7,154 bases of DNA from an uncultured Eubacteriales bacterium. GTDB taxonomy: Bacteria; Bacillota; Clostridia; Oscillospirales; Oscillospiraceae. Of this stretch, positions 1 through 5,071 are shown piece after piece (position 1 is the stretch's first letter; every line of letters begins with the position of its first letter). The stretch covers positions 1-7,154 of the forward strand of contig URSX01000084.1 in assembly GCA_900550615.1 (NCBI GenBank), read 5' to 3'. The position numbers and the translations under genes were made by a program. The notes beneath the pieces were generated by a model. That model saw only the letters and a program-made list of their open reading frames with translations. It ran no database searches and was not told the origin of the DNA.

Positions 1-524
1 CCCGCCGCTTCTTCTGCGCCGACGAGCTGTTCCTCCGTGCCGGACGCGAGCTCCCCGGAGACGACTACTACGAGGGCTACCGGCAGCTGGAAAACGGTGT
101 GGGGATGCTCCGCTCCCTGGAGAGCGACCTGCTCCGGGCCATGGAGCTCATGGACGAGCCGTCTGCCCCCTCCCCCTTCACCATCGCCACCGGCCGGGCC
201 GCCGAAGGCTTCATGGGCCATCTGCTCCAGATGGTACAGCAGCGGTTTCCCCAGGTGCAGGGCAAAGTAGTGGGAATAGACAACGACTTTTTCGGTCGCA
301 CCATAGATGTGGCCGGTCTTCTGACCGGGCAGGACTTGGCGGCCCAGCTCCAGGCGCACAAGCCCCTGGGCCGGGTGCTGATCCCCCTGCACATGCTCCG
401 ACACCAGGAGGATGTATTTTTGGACGACTGGACCGTGCCCCAGCTCTCTCAGGCGCTGGAGTCGCCTGTGCAGGTGGTGGGCATCGATGGTTTCGACCTG
501 TGCGACGCCATTTTCGGATTATAA
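1..524 (+). CDS. DUF512 / radical-SAM-like PDZ family protein, C-terminal part (5' truncated by window)
   Basis: The open frame enters from the left edge (first whole codon at position 3) and ends at TAA 522-524, giving 173 visible residues. The text matches the C-terminal DUF512 region of a clostridial family of about 450 residues: an opening 'ADELFLRAGRELP' block, then 'YYEGYRQLENGVGMLR', a 'DNDFFGRTIDVAGLLTGQDL' block, 'RVLIPLHMLR', 'FLDDWTVPQLSQAL' and a closing 'GIDGFDLCDAI'. In this family the missing N-terminal part normally carries a PDZ-like and a radical-SAM-like Fe-S region; those are outside the window, so cofactor residues cannot be checked. The biochemical function of the family is not established. 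Placement directly before der is a recurrent arrangement in Clostridia as I know it. The stop codon overlaps der's Shine-Dalgarno, which suggests co-transcription. The internal ATG at 99 is not the start, because homologous sequence continues upstream of it. Confidence 0.88.
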   Translation, partial: RRFFCADELFLRAGRELPGDDYYEGYRQLENGVGMLRSLESDLLRAMELMDEPSAPSPFTIATGRAAEGFMGHLLQMVQQRFPQVQGKVVGIDNDFFGRTIDVAGLLTGQDLAAQLQAHKPLGRVLIPLHMLRHQEDVFLDDWTVPQLSQALESPVQVVGIDGFDLCDAIFGL

Positions 525-530
525 GGAGGT
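523..530 (+). promoter_or_regulatory. der ribosome binding site overlapping the upstream stop codon
   Basis: AAGGAGGT ends 6 nt before the der ATG at 537 and shares its first two bases with the TAA stop of the DUF512 gene. The near-perfect match to anti-Shine-Dalgarno fixes the der start and suggests that ribosomes finishing the DUF512 gene re-initiate here. Confidence 0.85.
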
Positions 531-536
531 AAACCT

Positions 537-1865
537 ATGGCAAAACCTATGATTGCTATCGTGGGCCGGCCCAATGTGGGCAAGTCCATGCTGTTTAATA
601 AGCTGATCGGCCGGCGTCTTTCCATCGTGGAGGACACACCCGGCGTAACCCGGGACCGCATCTACGGCGAGAGCGACTGGTGCGGCCGCAAGTTCACCCT
701 GGTAGACACCGGCGGCATCGAGCCCAACACCGACAATCAAATTCTCGCTTTCATGCGCCAGCAGGCCCAGATCGCCATTGAAAACGCCACTGTCATTGTC
801 CTGGTGGTGGACATCAAGACCGGCATGACTGCCGCCGACCAGGAGGTGGCCGGGATGCTCCAGCGGTCCAAAAAGCCCATTGTCCTGGCGGTGAACAAGA
901 TGGACGCCACCGGCACCGTGGACCCGGAGTTTTACGAGTTCTATAACCTGGGCTTAGGCGACCCCATCGCCGTATCCGCCGTGCATGGCCACGGCACCGG
1001 CGATCTGCTGGACGCGTGCCTTAAATATTTCCCGCCGGAGGACGAGACGGAAGAGGACGACGATGTGATCCAGGTGGCCATCATCGGCAAGCCCAATGTG
1101 GGCAAGTCCAGCCTCACCAACCGCATCCTGGGCCAGGAGCGGGTCATCGTCAGCAATGTGGCGGGCACCACAAGGGACGCCATCGACTCCTACTTTGAAA
1201 ACGAGACAGGCAAATATAACTTCATCGACACCGCCGGTATGCGGAAAAAATCCAAGGTGGACGATGCCATTGAGAAGTACAGCGTTCTCCGGGCCACCAT
1301 GGCCATTGAACGCAGCGATGTGTGCCTGATCCTCATTGACGCCAACGACGGCGTTACCGAGCAGGATACCAAGATTGCGGGCCTGGCCCACGAGGCGGGC
1401 AAGGCCTGCATCATCGTGGTGAACAAGTGGGACATGGTGGAAAAGGACGGCAAAACCATGGACCGCATGCGTGAGGATATCCGCCGGGATCTGAGCTACA
1501 TGACCTACGCGCCTATTCTGTTCATCTCCGCCCTCACAGGCCAGCGGGTGGCGCGGCTGTTTGAGCTGATAAACTATGTGAACAACCAGGCCTCCACCCG
1601 CATCACCACGGGTATGCTCAACTCCGTTCTGGCTGACGCCCAGACCCGGGTGCAGCCCCCCACGGACAAGGGCCGCCGGCTGAAAATCTACTATATGACC
1701 CAGGTGGGTATCAAGCCTCCCCACTTTGTCATCTTCTGCAACGACAAGAAGCTGTTCCACTTCTCCTACCAGCGGTATCTGGAAAACCAGATCCGCAGCG
1801 TGTTCGGCCTGGAGGGCACTCCCATCATCCTCTCCATCCGCCAGAAGGGAGATGATGACAATTAA
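537..1865 (+). CDS. der: Ribosome biogenesis GTPase Der (EngA)
   Basis: Der is a cytoplasmic double-GTPase that binds the 50S subunit and is needed for its late assembly. The 442 residues are full length for the family. GTPase domain 1 has the P-loop GRPNVGKS (10-17), switch region DTPGVTRD (33-40), DTGG (57-60), NKMD (120-123) and SAV (147-149). An acidic linker (about 167-176, PPEDETEEDD) leads to GTPase domain 2, with GKPNVGKS (184-191), DTAG (231-234), NKWD (296-299) and SAL (331-333). The C-terminal KH-like domain follows (about 355-437), including 'KIYYMTQVGIKPPHFVIF' and 'YQRYLENQIR'. All nucleotide-binding motifs of both domains are intact. One oddity is Met18 straight after the first P-loop, where Thr is usual. 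The start at 537 is set by a strong Shine-Dalgarno. The last codons overlap plsY, consistent with translational coupling. Confidence 0.98.
   Translation: MAKPMIAIVGRPNVGKSMLFNKLIGRRLSIVEDTPGVTRDRIYGESDWCGRKFTLVDTGGIEPNTDNQILAFMRQQAQIAIENATVIVLVVDIKTGMTAADQEVAGMLQRSKKPIVLAVNKMDATGTVDPEFYEFYNLGLGDPIAVSAVHGHGTGDLLDACLKYFPPEDETEEDDDVIQVAIIGKPNVGKSSLTNRILGQERVIVSNVAGTTRDAIDSYFENETGKYNFIDTAGMRKKSKVDDAIEKYSVLRATMAIERSDVCLILIDANDGVTEQDTKIAGLAHEAGKACIIVVNKWDMVEKDGKTMDRMREDIRRDLSYMTYAPILFISALTGQRVARLFELINYVNNQASTRITTGMLNSVLADAQTRVQPPTDKGRRLKIYYMTQVGIKPPHFVIFCNDKKLFHFSYQRYLENQIRSVFGLEGTPIILSIRQKGDDDN
1845..1850 (+). promoter_or_regulatory. plsY ribosome binding site inside the der 3' end
   Basis: AAGGGA lies within the last codons of der. 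Two in-frame ATG codons follow in tandem (1852 and 1855). The spacing is almost nil for the first and 4 nt for the second, so 1855 is the likelier initiation codon. Confidence 0.55.
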
Positions 1866-2520
1866 ACTGTCTATCTGCTTTGTGGTAGGGCTGACACTGC
1901 TGGTGTCGTACCTGCTGGGCTGCTTCAACGGCTCGGTGGTCACCTCCCACTTCATCATCCGGGACGATGTGCGCAAGCACGGCAGCGGCAACGCCGGTCT
2001 CACCAATTTCTACCGCACCTACGGCGCCAAATACGCCCTCATCGTCATCGGCTGTGATATGGCCAAAACCGTTCTCTCCTGCCTCATCGGCGGATACCTG
2101 ATGCTGTGCACCAACGGCGGATGGACCCTGGGCGTGCTGCTGGGAGGCATCGGCTGTGAGCTGGGGCACATGTTCCCGGCGTACTACGGGCTCAAGGGCG
2201 GAAAGGGCATCCTCTCCGGCGGCGTGCTGGTGTGGATGCTGGACTGGCGCATAGGGCTCATCGCCTGGGGACTGTTCGTCCTGCTGTGGCTGCTGACCCG
2301 GTATGTGTCCCTGGGCTCCATCACAGCTACGGCCAGTATGCCGGTCACGGCGTTCTTCGTCTTTCACCACGACCCGCTGCTGACCGGCCTGTGCGCGGTG
2401 GTGGCGGCCCTGGTCATCTATTGCCACAGAGAAAATATCCGCCGTCTGCTCCACGGCACGGAGCACAAGTTCCGCTGGCATGTGAATCCTGTTGATCCCA
2501 ACGAAAGCGATTCGGAATAG
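1855..2520 (+). CDS. plsY: Acyl-phosphate:glycerol-3-phosphate acyltransferase PlsY
   Basis: PlsY is an integral membrane enzyme that transfers an acyl group from acyl-phosphate to the sn-1 position of glycerol-3-phosphate, giving lysophosphatidic acid, the first step of phospholipid synthesis in most Gram-positive bacteria. The 221-residue product has the hydrophobic pattern of about five membrane helices and the family motifs: GSGNAGLTN (about 43-51, canonical GSGNxGATN), GHMFPAYYGLKGGKG (about 104-118, the glycine-rich phosphate-binding loop), RYVSLGSI (about 149-156) and the C-terminal HRENIRRLLHGTEHKF (about 191-206). The usual Ala of GATN is Leu, a mild variation. The gene overlaps the end of der by 11 nt (14 nt if the tandem ATG at 1852 is used), so the two are probably translationally coupled. 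Open sequence further upstream in this frame only shadows der. Confidence 0.96.
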   Translation: MTIKLSICFVVGLTLLVSYLLGCFNGSVVTSHFIIRDDVRKHGSGNAGLTNFYRTYGAKYALIVIGCDMAKTVLSCLIGGYLMLCTNGGWTLGVLLGGIGCELGHMFPAYYGLKGGKGILSGGVLVWMLDWRIGLIAWGLFVLLWLLTRYVSLGSITATASMPVTAFFVFHHDPLLTGLCAVVAALVIYCHRENIRRLLHGTEHKFRWHVNPVDPNESDSE

Positions 2521-2539
2521 AGACTTGGAATAGAGAAAG
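2514..2539 (+). repeat. Short 13-bp tandem duplication across the plsY stop
   Basis: GGAATAGAGA occurs at 2514-2523 and again at 2527-2536, a 13-nt period with ten identical bases. The first copy holds the plsY TAG stop; the second copy leads into the GAGAAAGGA that serves as Shine-Dalgarno for the next gene. It looks like a small slippage duplication. Confidence 0.6.
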
Positions 2540-2548
2540 GAAAGCACT

Positions 2549-3472
2549 ATGAAACACAATCAAGTTCGCCAGGTGGTTTTTCCCATCATCACTGCCATGA
2601 TCTGGGGCTCCTCCTTCGTGGCTCAAAGCACCAGCACGGAGCACATAGGCGCCTTTACCTTCAACGCCGCCCGTTCCTTTGTGGGTTTTCTGGCGCTGCT
2701 GGTGGTGGTACAGATCTTCCGGATGGTCCGCAAGGAGCCGGAGATCCAGCAGACGCCCGAGGAGAAAAAAGCCGGGCGGAAGGGACTGGTGCTGGGCGGC
2801 ATATGCTGCGGCATCGCTCTGGCTCTGGCCTGCAATCTGCAGCAGCTGGGCATGGTGGCCGGGGCCAGCGCCGGCAAAACCAGCTTCATCACCACGCTCT
2901 ATGTAGTGCTGGTGCCTATCTGCGGTCTGTTTCTGAAAAAGAGAGTCTCCCCCACGGTGTGGATCAGTGTTCTGCTGGCCGTGGCGGGCCTTTACTGCCT
3001 GTGCATCAAGGACAGCTTTTCCATCGCTCCCAGCGACCTGCTGGTGATGCTGTGCGCTTTCGGCTACACGCTGCACATCCTGGTCATCGACTATTTCACC
3101 CAAAAGGTCGACGGCGTGAAAATGAGCTGCATTCAGTTCTTGTCCTGCGCCGTTCTTTCGGCTATACTAATGCTGATTTTTGAGCATCCCACCTGGGCGG
3201 ACATCACCCCCTGCATCGGTTCCATCCTGTATGTGGGTGTTTTCTCCAGCGGTGTGGCCTACACCCTGCAAATTCTGGCCCAGAAGGACTCCAACCCCAC
3301 CATCGTGGCGCTGCTGCTGAGCCTGGAGAGCGTGTTCGGCGCGGTGTCCGGAGCCATCTTCCTCCACGAGACCATGACGGGCAAGGAGCTGGTGGGCTGC
3401 GTGCTGATGCTCATTGCTGTGGTGCTGGCGCAGATAGAATTCCCCAGCAGGAAAAAAGCAAAATCTGCCTGA
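2549..3472 (+). CDS. EamA-family (DMT superfamily) transporter
   Basis: This is a 307-residue integral membrane protein of the drug/metabolite transporter superfamily, built as two EamA repeats of five helices each. Repeat 1 opens with 'MIWGSSFVAQ' (17-26) and 'FTFNAARSFVGF' (36-47), both typical of the bacterial EamA N-terminus. Helices can be read at roughly 8-27, 36-57, 79-98, 110-128, 134-153, 161-180, 193-211, 221-243, 251-271 and 279-297. Repeat 2 has the usual 'GVAYTLQILAQKDSNPTIVALLLSLESVFGAV' pattern broken here into GVAYTLQILAQK (235-246) and ALLLSLESVFGAV (254-266). A hydrophilic loop (60-77) carries 'EEKKAGRK'. Substrates of this family range from amino acids and nucleosides to drugs, and none can be assigned here. 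The start at 2549 follows an AGAAAGGA site. Its stop overlaps the next gene's Shine-Dalgarno. Clostridial genomes often have gpsA after plsY, so this gene looks like an insertion into that order. Confidence 0.93.
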   Translation: MKHNQVRQVVFPIITAMIWGSSFVAQSTSTEHIGAFTFNAARSFVGFLALLVVVQIFRMVRKEPEIQQTPEEKKAGRKGLVLGGICCGIALALACNLQQLGMVAGASAGKTSFITTLYVVLVPICGLFLKKRVSPTVWISVLLAVAGLYCLCIKDSFSIAPSDLLVMLCAFGYTLHILVIDYFTQKVDGVKMSCIQFLSCAVLSAILMLIFEHPTWADITPCIGSILYVGVFSSGVAYTLQILAQKDSNPTIVALLLSLESVFGAVSGAIFLHETMTGKELVGCVLMLIAVVLAQIEFPSRKKAKSA

Positions 3473-3479
3473 AGGAGGT
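3472..3479 (+). promoter_or_regulatory. Ribosome binding site of the HMA gene, overlapping the transporter stop
   Basis: AAGGAGGT shares its first base with the last base of the upstream TGA and sits 8 nt before the ATG at 3488. It fixes the start of the small downstream gene and links it to the transporter in one transcript. Confidence 0.85.
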
Positions 3480-3487
3480 ACTTTACT

Positions 3488-3736
3488 ATGACAGAAACAA
3501 CACTGAAGATCGACGGCATGATGTGCGGCATGTGCGAGAGCCATGTGTGCGACACCATCCGCAACAAGTTCACCGTGAAGAAGGTCAGTGCGTCCCACTC
3601 CAAGGGCACCGCCACCATCATCTCCCCGGAGCCGCTGGATGAGGAGGCCCTGCGCAAGGCCATCGCCGACACCGGCTACGAGGTAAAAAGCGTGGAGGCC
3701 AAGCCCTACGAAAAGCACGGCCTTTTCCACCGCTGA
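3488..3736 (+). CDS. Small HMA-domain heavy-metal-binding protein (CopZ-like)
   Basis: The 82-residue cytoplasmic protein consists of one heavy-metal-associated (HMA) domain of the beta-alpha-beta-beta-alpha-beta type. The metal site is in GMMCGMCESH, with Cys13 and Cys16 spaced as CxxC, the pair that binds soft metals such as Cu(I) in CopZ/Atx1-type chaperones and P-type ATPases. The rest fits the fold: 'VKKVSASHSKGTATI' (30-44) covers strands 2 and 3, 'DEEALRKAIADTGYEV' (51-66) the second helix and last strand. Extra potential ligands are Cys21, His19 and, in the tail, His77 and His81. The domain is slightly longer than a minimal CopZ (about 70). No copper ATPase or regulator lies nearby, so the metal and partner are unknown. 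It is the last gene of the rightward operon, with a terminator-like hairpin 5 nt after its stop. Confidence 0.93.
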   Translation: MTETTLKIDGMMCGMCESHVCDTIRNKFTVKKVSASHSKGTATIISPEPLDEEALRKAIADTGYEVKSVEAKPYEKHGLFHR

Positions 3737-3741
3737 AAAAA

Positions 3742-3772
3742 TAAAGGACGGTTCCGTCGGAGCCGTCCTTTA
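3742..3772. terminator. Hairpin after the HMA gene (probable terminator)
   Basis: Inverted repeat 3742-3755 / 3759-3772: a 14-bp stem with one G-T wobble and a 3-nt loop (GTC). The GC-rich core (GGACGG/CCGTCC) is flanked by A-rich sequence on the left (3736-3745) and CCTTTA on the right. Read on the plus strand the T-run is short; read on the minus strand it is followed by a long T-tract, so it may act better against leftward transcription. Confidence 0.75.
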
Positions 3773-3800
3773 GCGTGTCGAAAAGGTTTTTCGACACGCT
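3772..3800. repeat. Perfect 13-bp palindrome with 3-nt loop
   Basis: AGCGTGTCGAAAA (3772-3784) pairs perfectly with TTTTCGACACGCT (3788-3800) around a GGT loop. It begins on the last base of the preceding hairpin. There is no T-tract on either side, so it is not a classic intrinsic terminator. It may be part of a dispersed intergenic palindrome family; that is inference. Confidence 0.75.
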
Positions 3801-3803
3801 GCC

Positions 3804-3840
3804 TAAGGTTTTGAAACTTTTTCAAAGTTTCAAAACCTTG
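3804..3840. repeat. Perfect 16-bp AT-rich palindrome with 3-nt loop
   Basis: The left arm 3805-3820 pairs exactly with 3824-3839 around a TTC loop, and T3804-G3840 can add a wobble pair. The arm reads AAGGTTTTGAAACTTT. It lies 4 nt after the previous palindrome and shares the word AAGGTTTT with it. Without a T-tract its role as terminator is doubtful; a repeat element or an RNA-stabilising hairpin are alternatives. Confidence 0.75.
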
Positions 3841-3853
3841 TGATTTTAATGGC

Positions 3854-3880
3854 GAGGGACACCCTTCTTGGGTTTCCCTC
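3854..3880. repeat. Weaker hairpin, 11-bp arms with one mismatch
   Basis: GAGGGACACCC (3854-3864) and GGGTTTCCCTC (3870-3880) pair with a single mismatch around TTCTT. It continues the run of inverted repeats in this intergenic stretch. Function unknown; it could be chance or a decayed element. Confidence 0.45.
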
Positions 3881-3931
3881 ACACGCCCTTCCTTCCCGTT
3901 ATCGCAAATATATCACTTTATCGACAGTCTC

Positions 3932-3966
3932 AAAAAAGGGCGGTTCCACCGGACCCGCCCTTTTTC
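3932..3966. terminator. Bidirectional intrinsic terminator between convergent operons
   Basis: The stem AAAAAGGGCGG (3933-3943) / CCGCCCTTTTT (3955-3965) continues, after one T-C mismatch, with TCC/GGA around an ACC loop. There is an A6 run on the left side and a T5 run on the right, so a U-tract follows the GC-rich stem on either strand. It lies 25 nt beyond the stop of the leftward CYTH gene and is probably that operon's terminator, while also blocking read-through from the left. Confidence 0.85.
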
Positions 3967-3990
3967 TCTACGTTATGGAAAATTTTTTAC

Positions 3991-4503
3991 TCAAAGCAGC
4001 TCTCCCTCCGAGGGGATGTGCCTGGCCAGGGCCGCGTTGCTGAAGCGCCGGTCGCCGGTCAGCTCCCGCACCACGCAGATGCCATCGGGAAAGCGGAAGG
4101 GCGCATCCTCCCGGGGCAGCTCCACCTCCATCACCGCGTAATGGGGCCAGAAGGGATACAGATCGATCTCAAAGGTGTATGGACCCTCGGACAGGCAGCA
4201 GCGCACCTTTCTGATGGTCTGGGTCATGGGATCACGCCGCTCCAGATAGCGCTCATACTCCTCCGGGGTGATCTCCTCCTCCCGCTCCACCCGGGTGCAG
4301 GCCGTACGGTCGATCTTCACCGTGTGGAAAAAGGCCACCTCTGTCCCTTCCCGCCGCCGGACCCGCTCCGTCTGGTGGGGCGGGGCCAGGAGATAGGTCT
4401 GCTCCATGCGATAGATGTGGCCGCAGCGCCGCCGCAGCTCTTCCTCCGAGGGACGCCGGATGAGAAACCGGCGCTCAATTTCCAGCGGTTCCGTGCATTT
4501 CAT
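3991..4503 (-). CDS. CYTH-domain protein (triphosphate tunnel metalloenzyme fold)
   Basis: The 170-residue protein carries the CYTH signature at its N-terminus as LEIERRFLI (7-15), i.e. E8-x-E10-x-R12 where the family consensus is ExExK. Further charged strands of the tunnel follow: TERVRRR (45-51), 'HTVKIDRTACTRVEREEEI' (60-78), 'YTFEIDLY' (109-116), 'YAVMEVELP' (122-130) and the C-terminal 'FSNAALA'. Known CYTH proteins are cytoplasmic and act on triphosphate-containing ligands (inorganic triphosphatase, thiamine triphosphatase, class IV adenylyl cyclase, RNA triphosphatase). The sequence alone does not choose among them. The ATG at 4503 has AGGGAGG 6 nt upstream and lies inside the preceding Toprim gene, overlapping it by 29 nt, so the two are probably translated in a coupled way. 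It is the last gene of the leftward operon. Confidence 0.87.
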   Translation of the reverse strand: MKCTEPLEIERRFLIRRPSEEELRRRCGHIYRMEQTYLLAPPHQTERVRRREGTEVAFFHTVKIDRTACTRVEREEEITPEEYERYLERRDPMTQTIRKVRCCLSEGPYTFEIDLYPFWPHYAVMEVELPREDAPFRFPDGICVVRELTGDRRFSNAALARHIPSEGELL

Positions 4504-5071
4504 AGAATTCCTCCCTGTCCATCAGTAGATTCAGCATCTCCAGCAGTGCGTTGGCGGTCAAATGCTCCGGCAGCTCCAGCCGGCGCAGCAGCACCTGGCG
4601 CCGCTGGGTGCTGCCCGGGCCAATAAGGCCCTGGTCCAGCAGATCCGCCTTGGTGATGGCGGGCCTTCGGGGGGGAGGCTCGTCCCCGGCGAAGGTTGCG
4701 CCGCTGCGGCGCAGGGACTGCAGCAGCACCTCCGGTGTCATCCCCTCCACGCCCAGCTTTCCCTCCTTGCCGGCCTTGCGCTTGCGGCGCTCCTTGCCAG
4801 CCACGTCCGGGATATACGCCTGCTTGACCCGCTCTCTGGGCAGGGCGCCCTTGAGATAGTTGCGGATCACAAAGCCGGCGCCGTCAGAGTCTGTCAGCAA
4901 GATCAGTCCCCGCTTTTGGGCAAGCTTTCGCAGAAGCTCCAGCTTCTCCCGGTCATTGAACACAGAAAATCCGCCGGTCTCCACGATGGTGGCATCCACC
5001 ACCTGAGAGAGGATATTTTTGTCGTAGCGTCCCTCCACTACGATCACCTCTTCAATGCGCGGCTTATTCAT
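4475..5071 (-). CDS. RNase M5-like Toprim protein with DUF4093-type C-terminus
   Basis: The 198-residue protein opens with a Toprim domain (about 6-90): IVVEGRYDK (10-18), whose Glu13 is the catalytic acid, and LLTDSDGAGF (58-67), the D61-x-D63-x-x-G motif that binds Mg2+. 'VDATIVETGGFSVF' between them resembles the 'VDADTIETNGS' stretch of Bacillus RNase M5. A very basic linker (93-105, KERRKRKAGKEGK) precedes KLGVEGM, close to the RNase M5 'GVEHA' element. The C-terminal part (about 138-190, 'ITKADLLDQGLIG' and 'ALLEMLNLLMDREEFY') matches DUF4093. RNase M5 (rnmV) trims 5S rRNA precursors on the ribosome; this is a relative, and the substrate is not proven, so no symbol is given. The start codon overlaps the holA stop as ATGA (5068-5071) with only a weak Shine-Dalgarno, implying coupling to holA. 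The 3' end overlaps the CYTH gene by 29 nt. Confidence 0.87.
   Translation of the reverse strand: MNKPRIEEVIVVEGRYDKNILSQVVDATIVETGGFSVFNDREKLELLRKLAQKRGLILLTDSDGAGFVIRNYLKGALPRERVKQAYIPDVAGKERRKRKAGKEGKLGVEGMTPEVLLQSLRRSGATFAGDEPPPRRPAITKADLLDQGLIGPGSTQRRQVLLRRLELPEHLTANALLEMLNLLMDREEFYEMHGTAGN
4510..4516 (-). promoter_or_regulatory. CYTH gene ribosome binding site inside the Toprim gene
   Basis: On the minus strand AGGGAGG ends 6 nt before the ATG at 4503. It lies within the coding region of the upstream gene and supports this start, with its 29-nt overlap, over any downstream alternative. Confidence 0.75.

Larger units (their letters stand above)
3737..3990. other. Intergenic region between convergent operons
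   Basis: These 254 nt hold no credible gene. They contain five inverted repeats, described separately, which together cover more than half of the stretch. The rest (3881-3931 and 3967-3990) is AT-richer sequence with no promoter I can support. Short open frames here lack ribosome binding sites and family resemblance. Confidence 0.8.

Noticed and set aside
954..2006. Minus-strand open frame of 350 codons opposite der and plsY
   Set aside because: Antisense shadow of two well-supported genes; composition-driven, no motif.
2803..3183. Second plus-strand frame within the transporter gene
   Set aside because: Out-of-frame shadow of the EamA gene, no ribosome binding site.
3772..3840. Palindromes as a CRISPR array or att site
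   Set aside because: There are only two palindromes, of different sequence, without regular spacers, and no cas or integrase gene is in the window.
3868..4626. Plus-strand open frame of 252 codons
   Set aside because: It runs through the intergenic hairpins and the bidirectional terminator, then opposite the CYTH and Toprim genes. No start signal or family resemblance.
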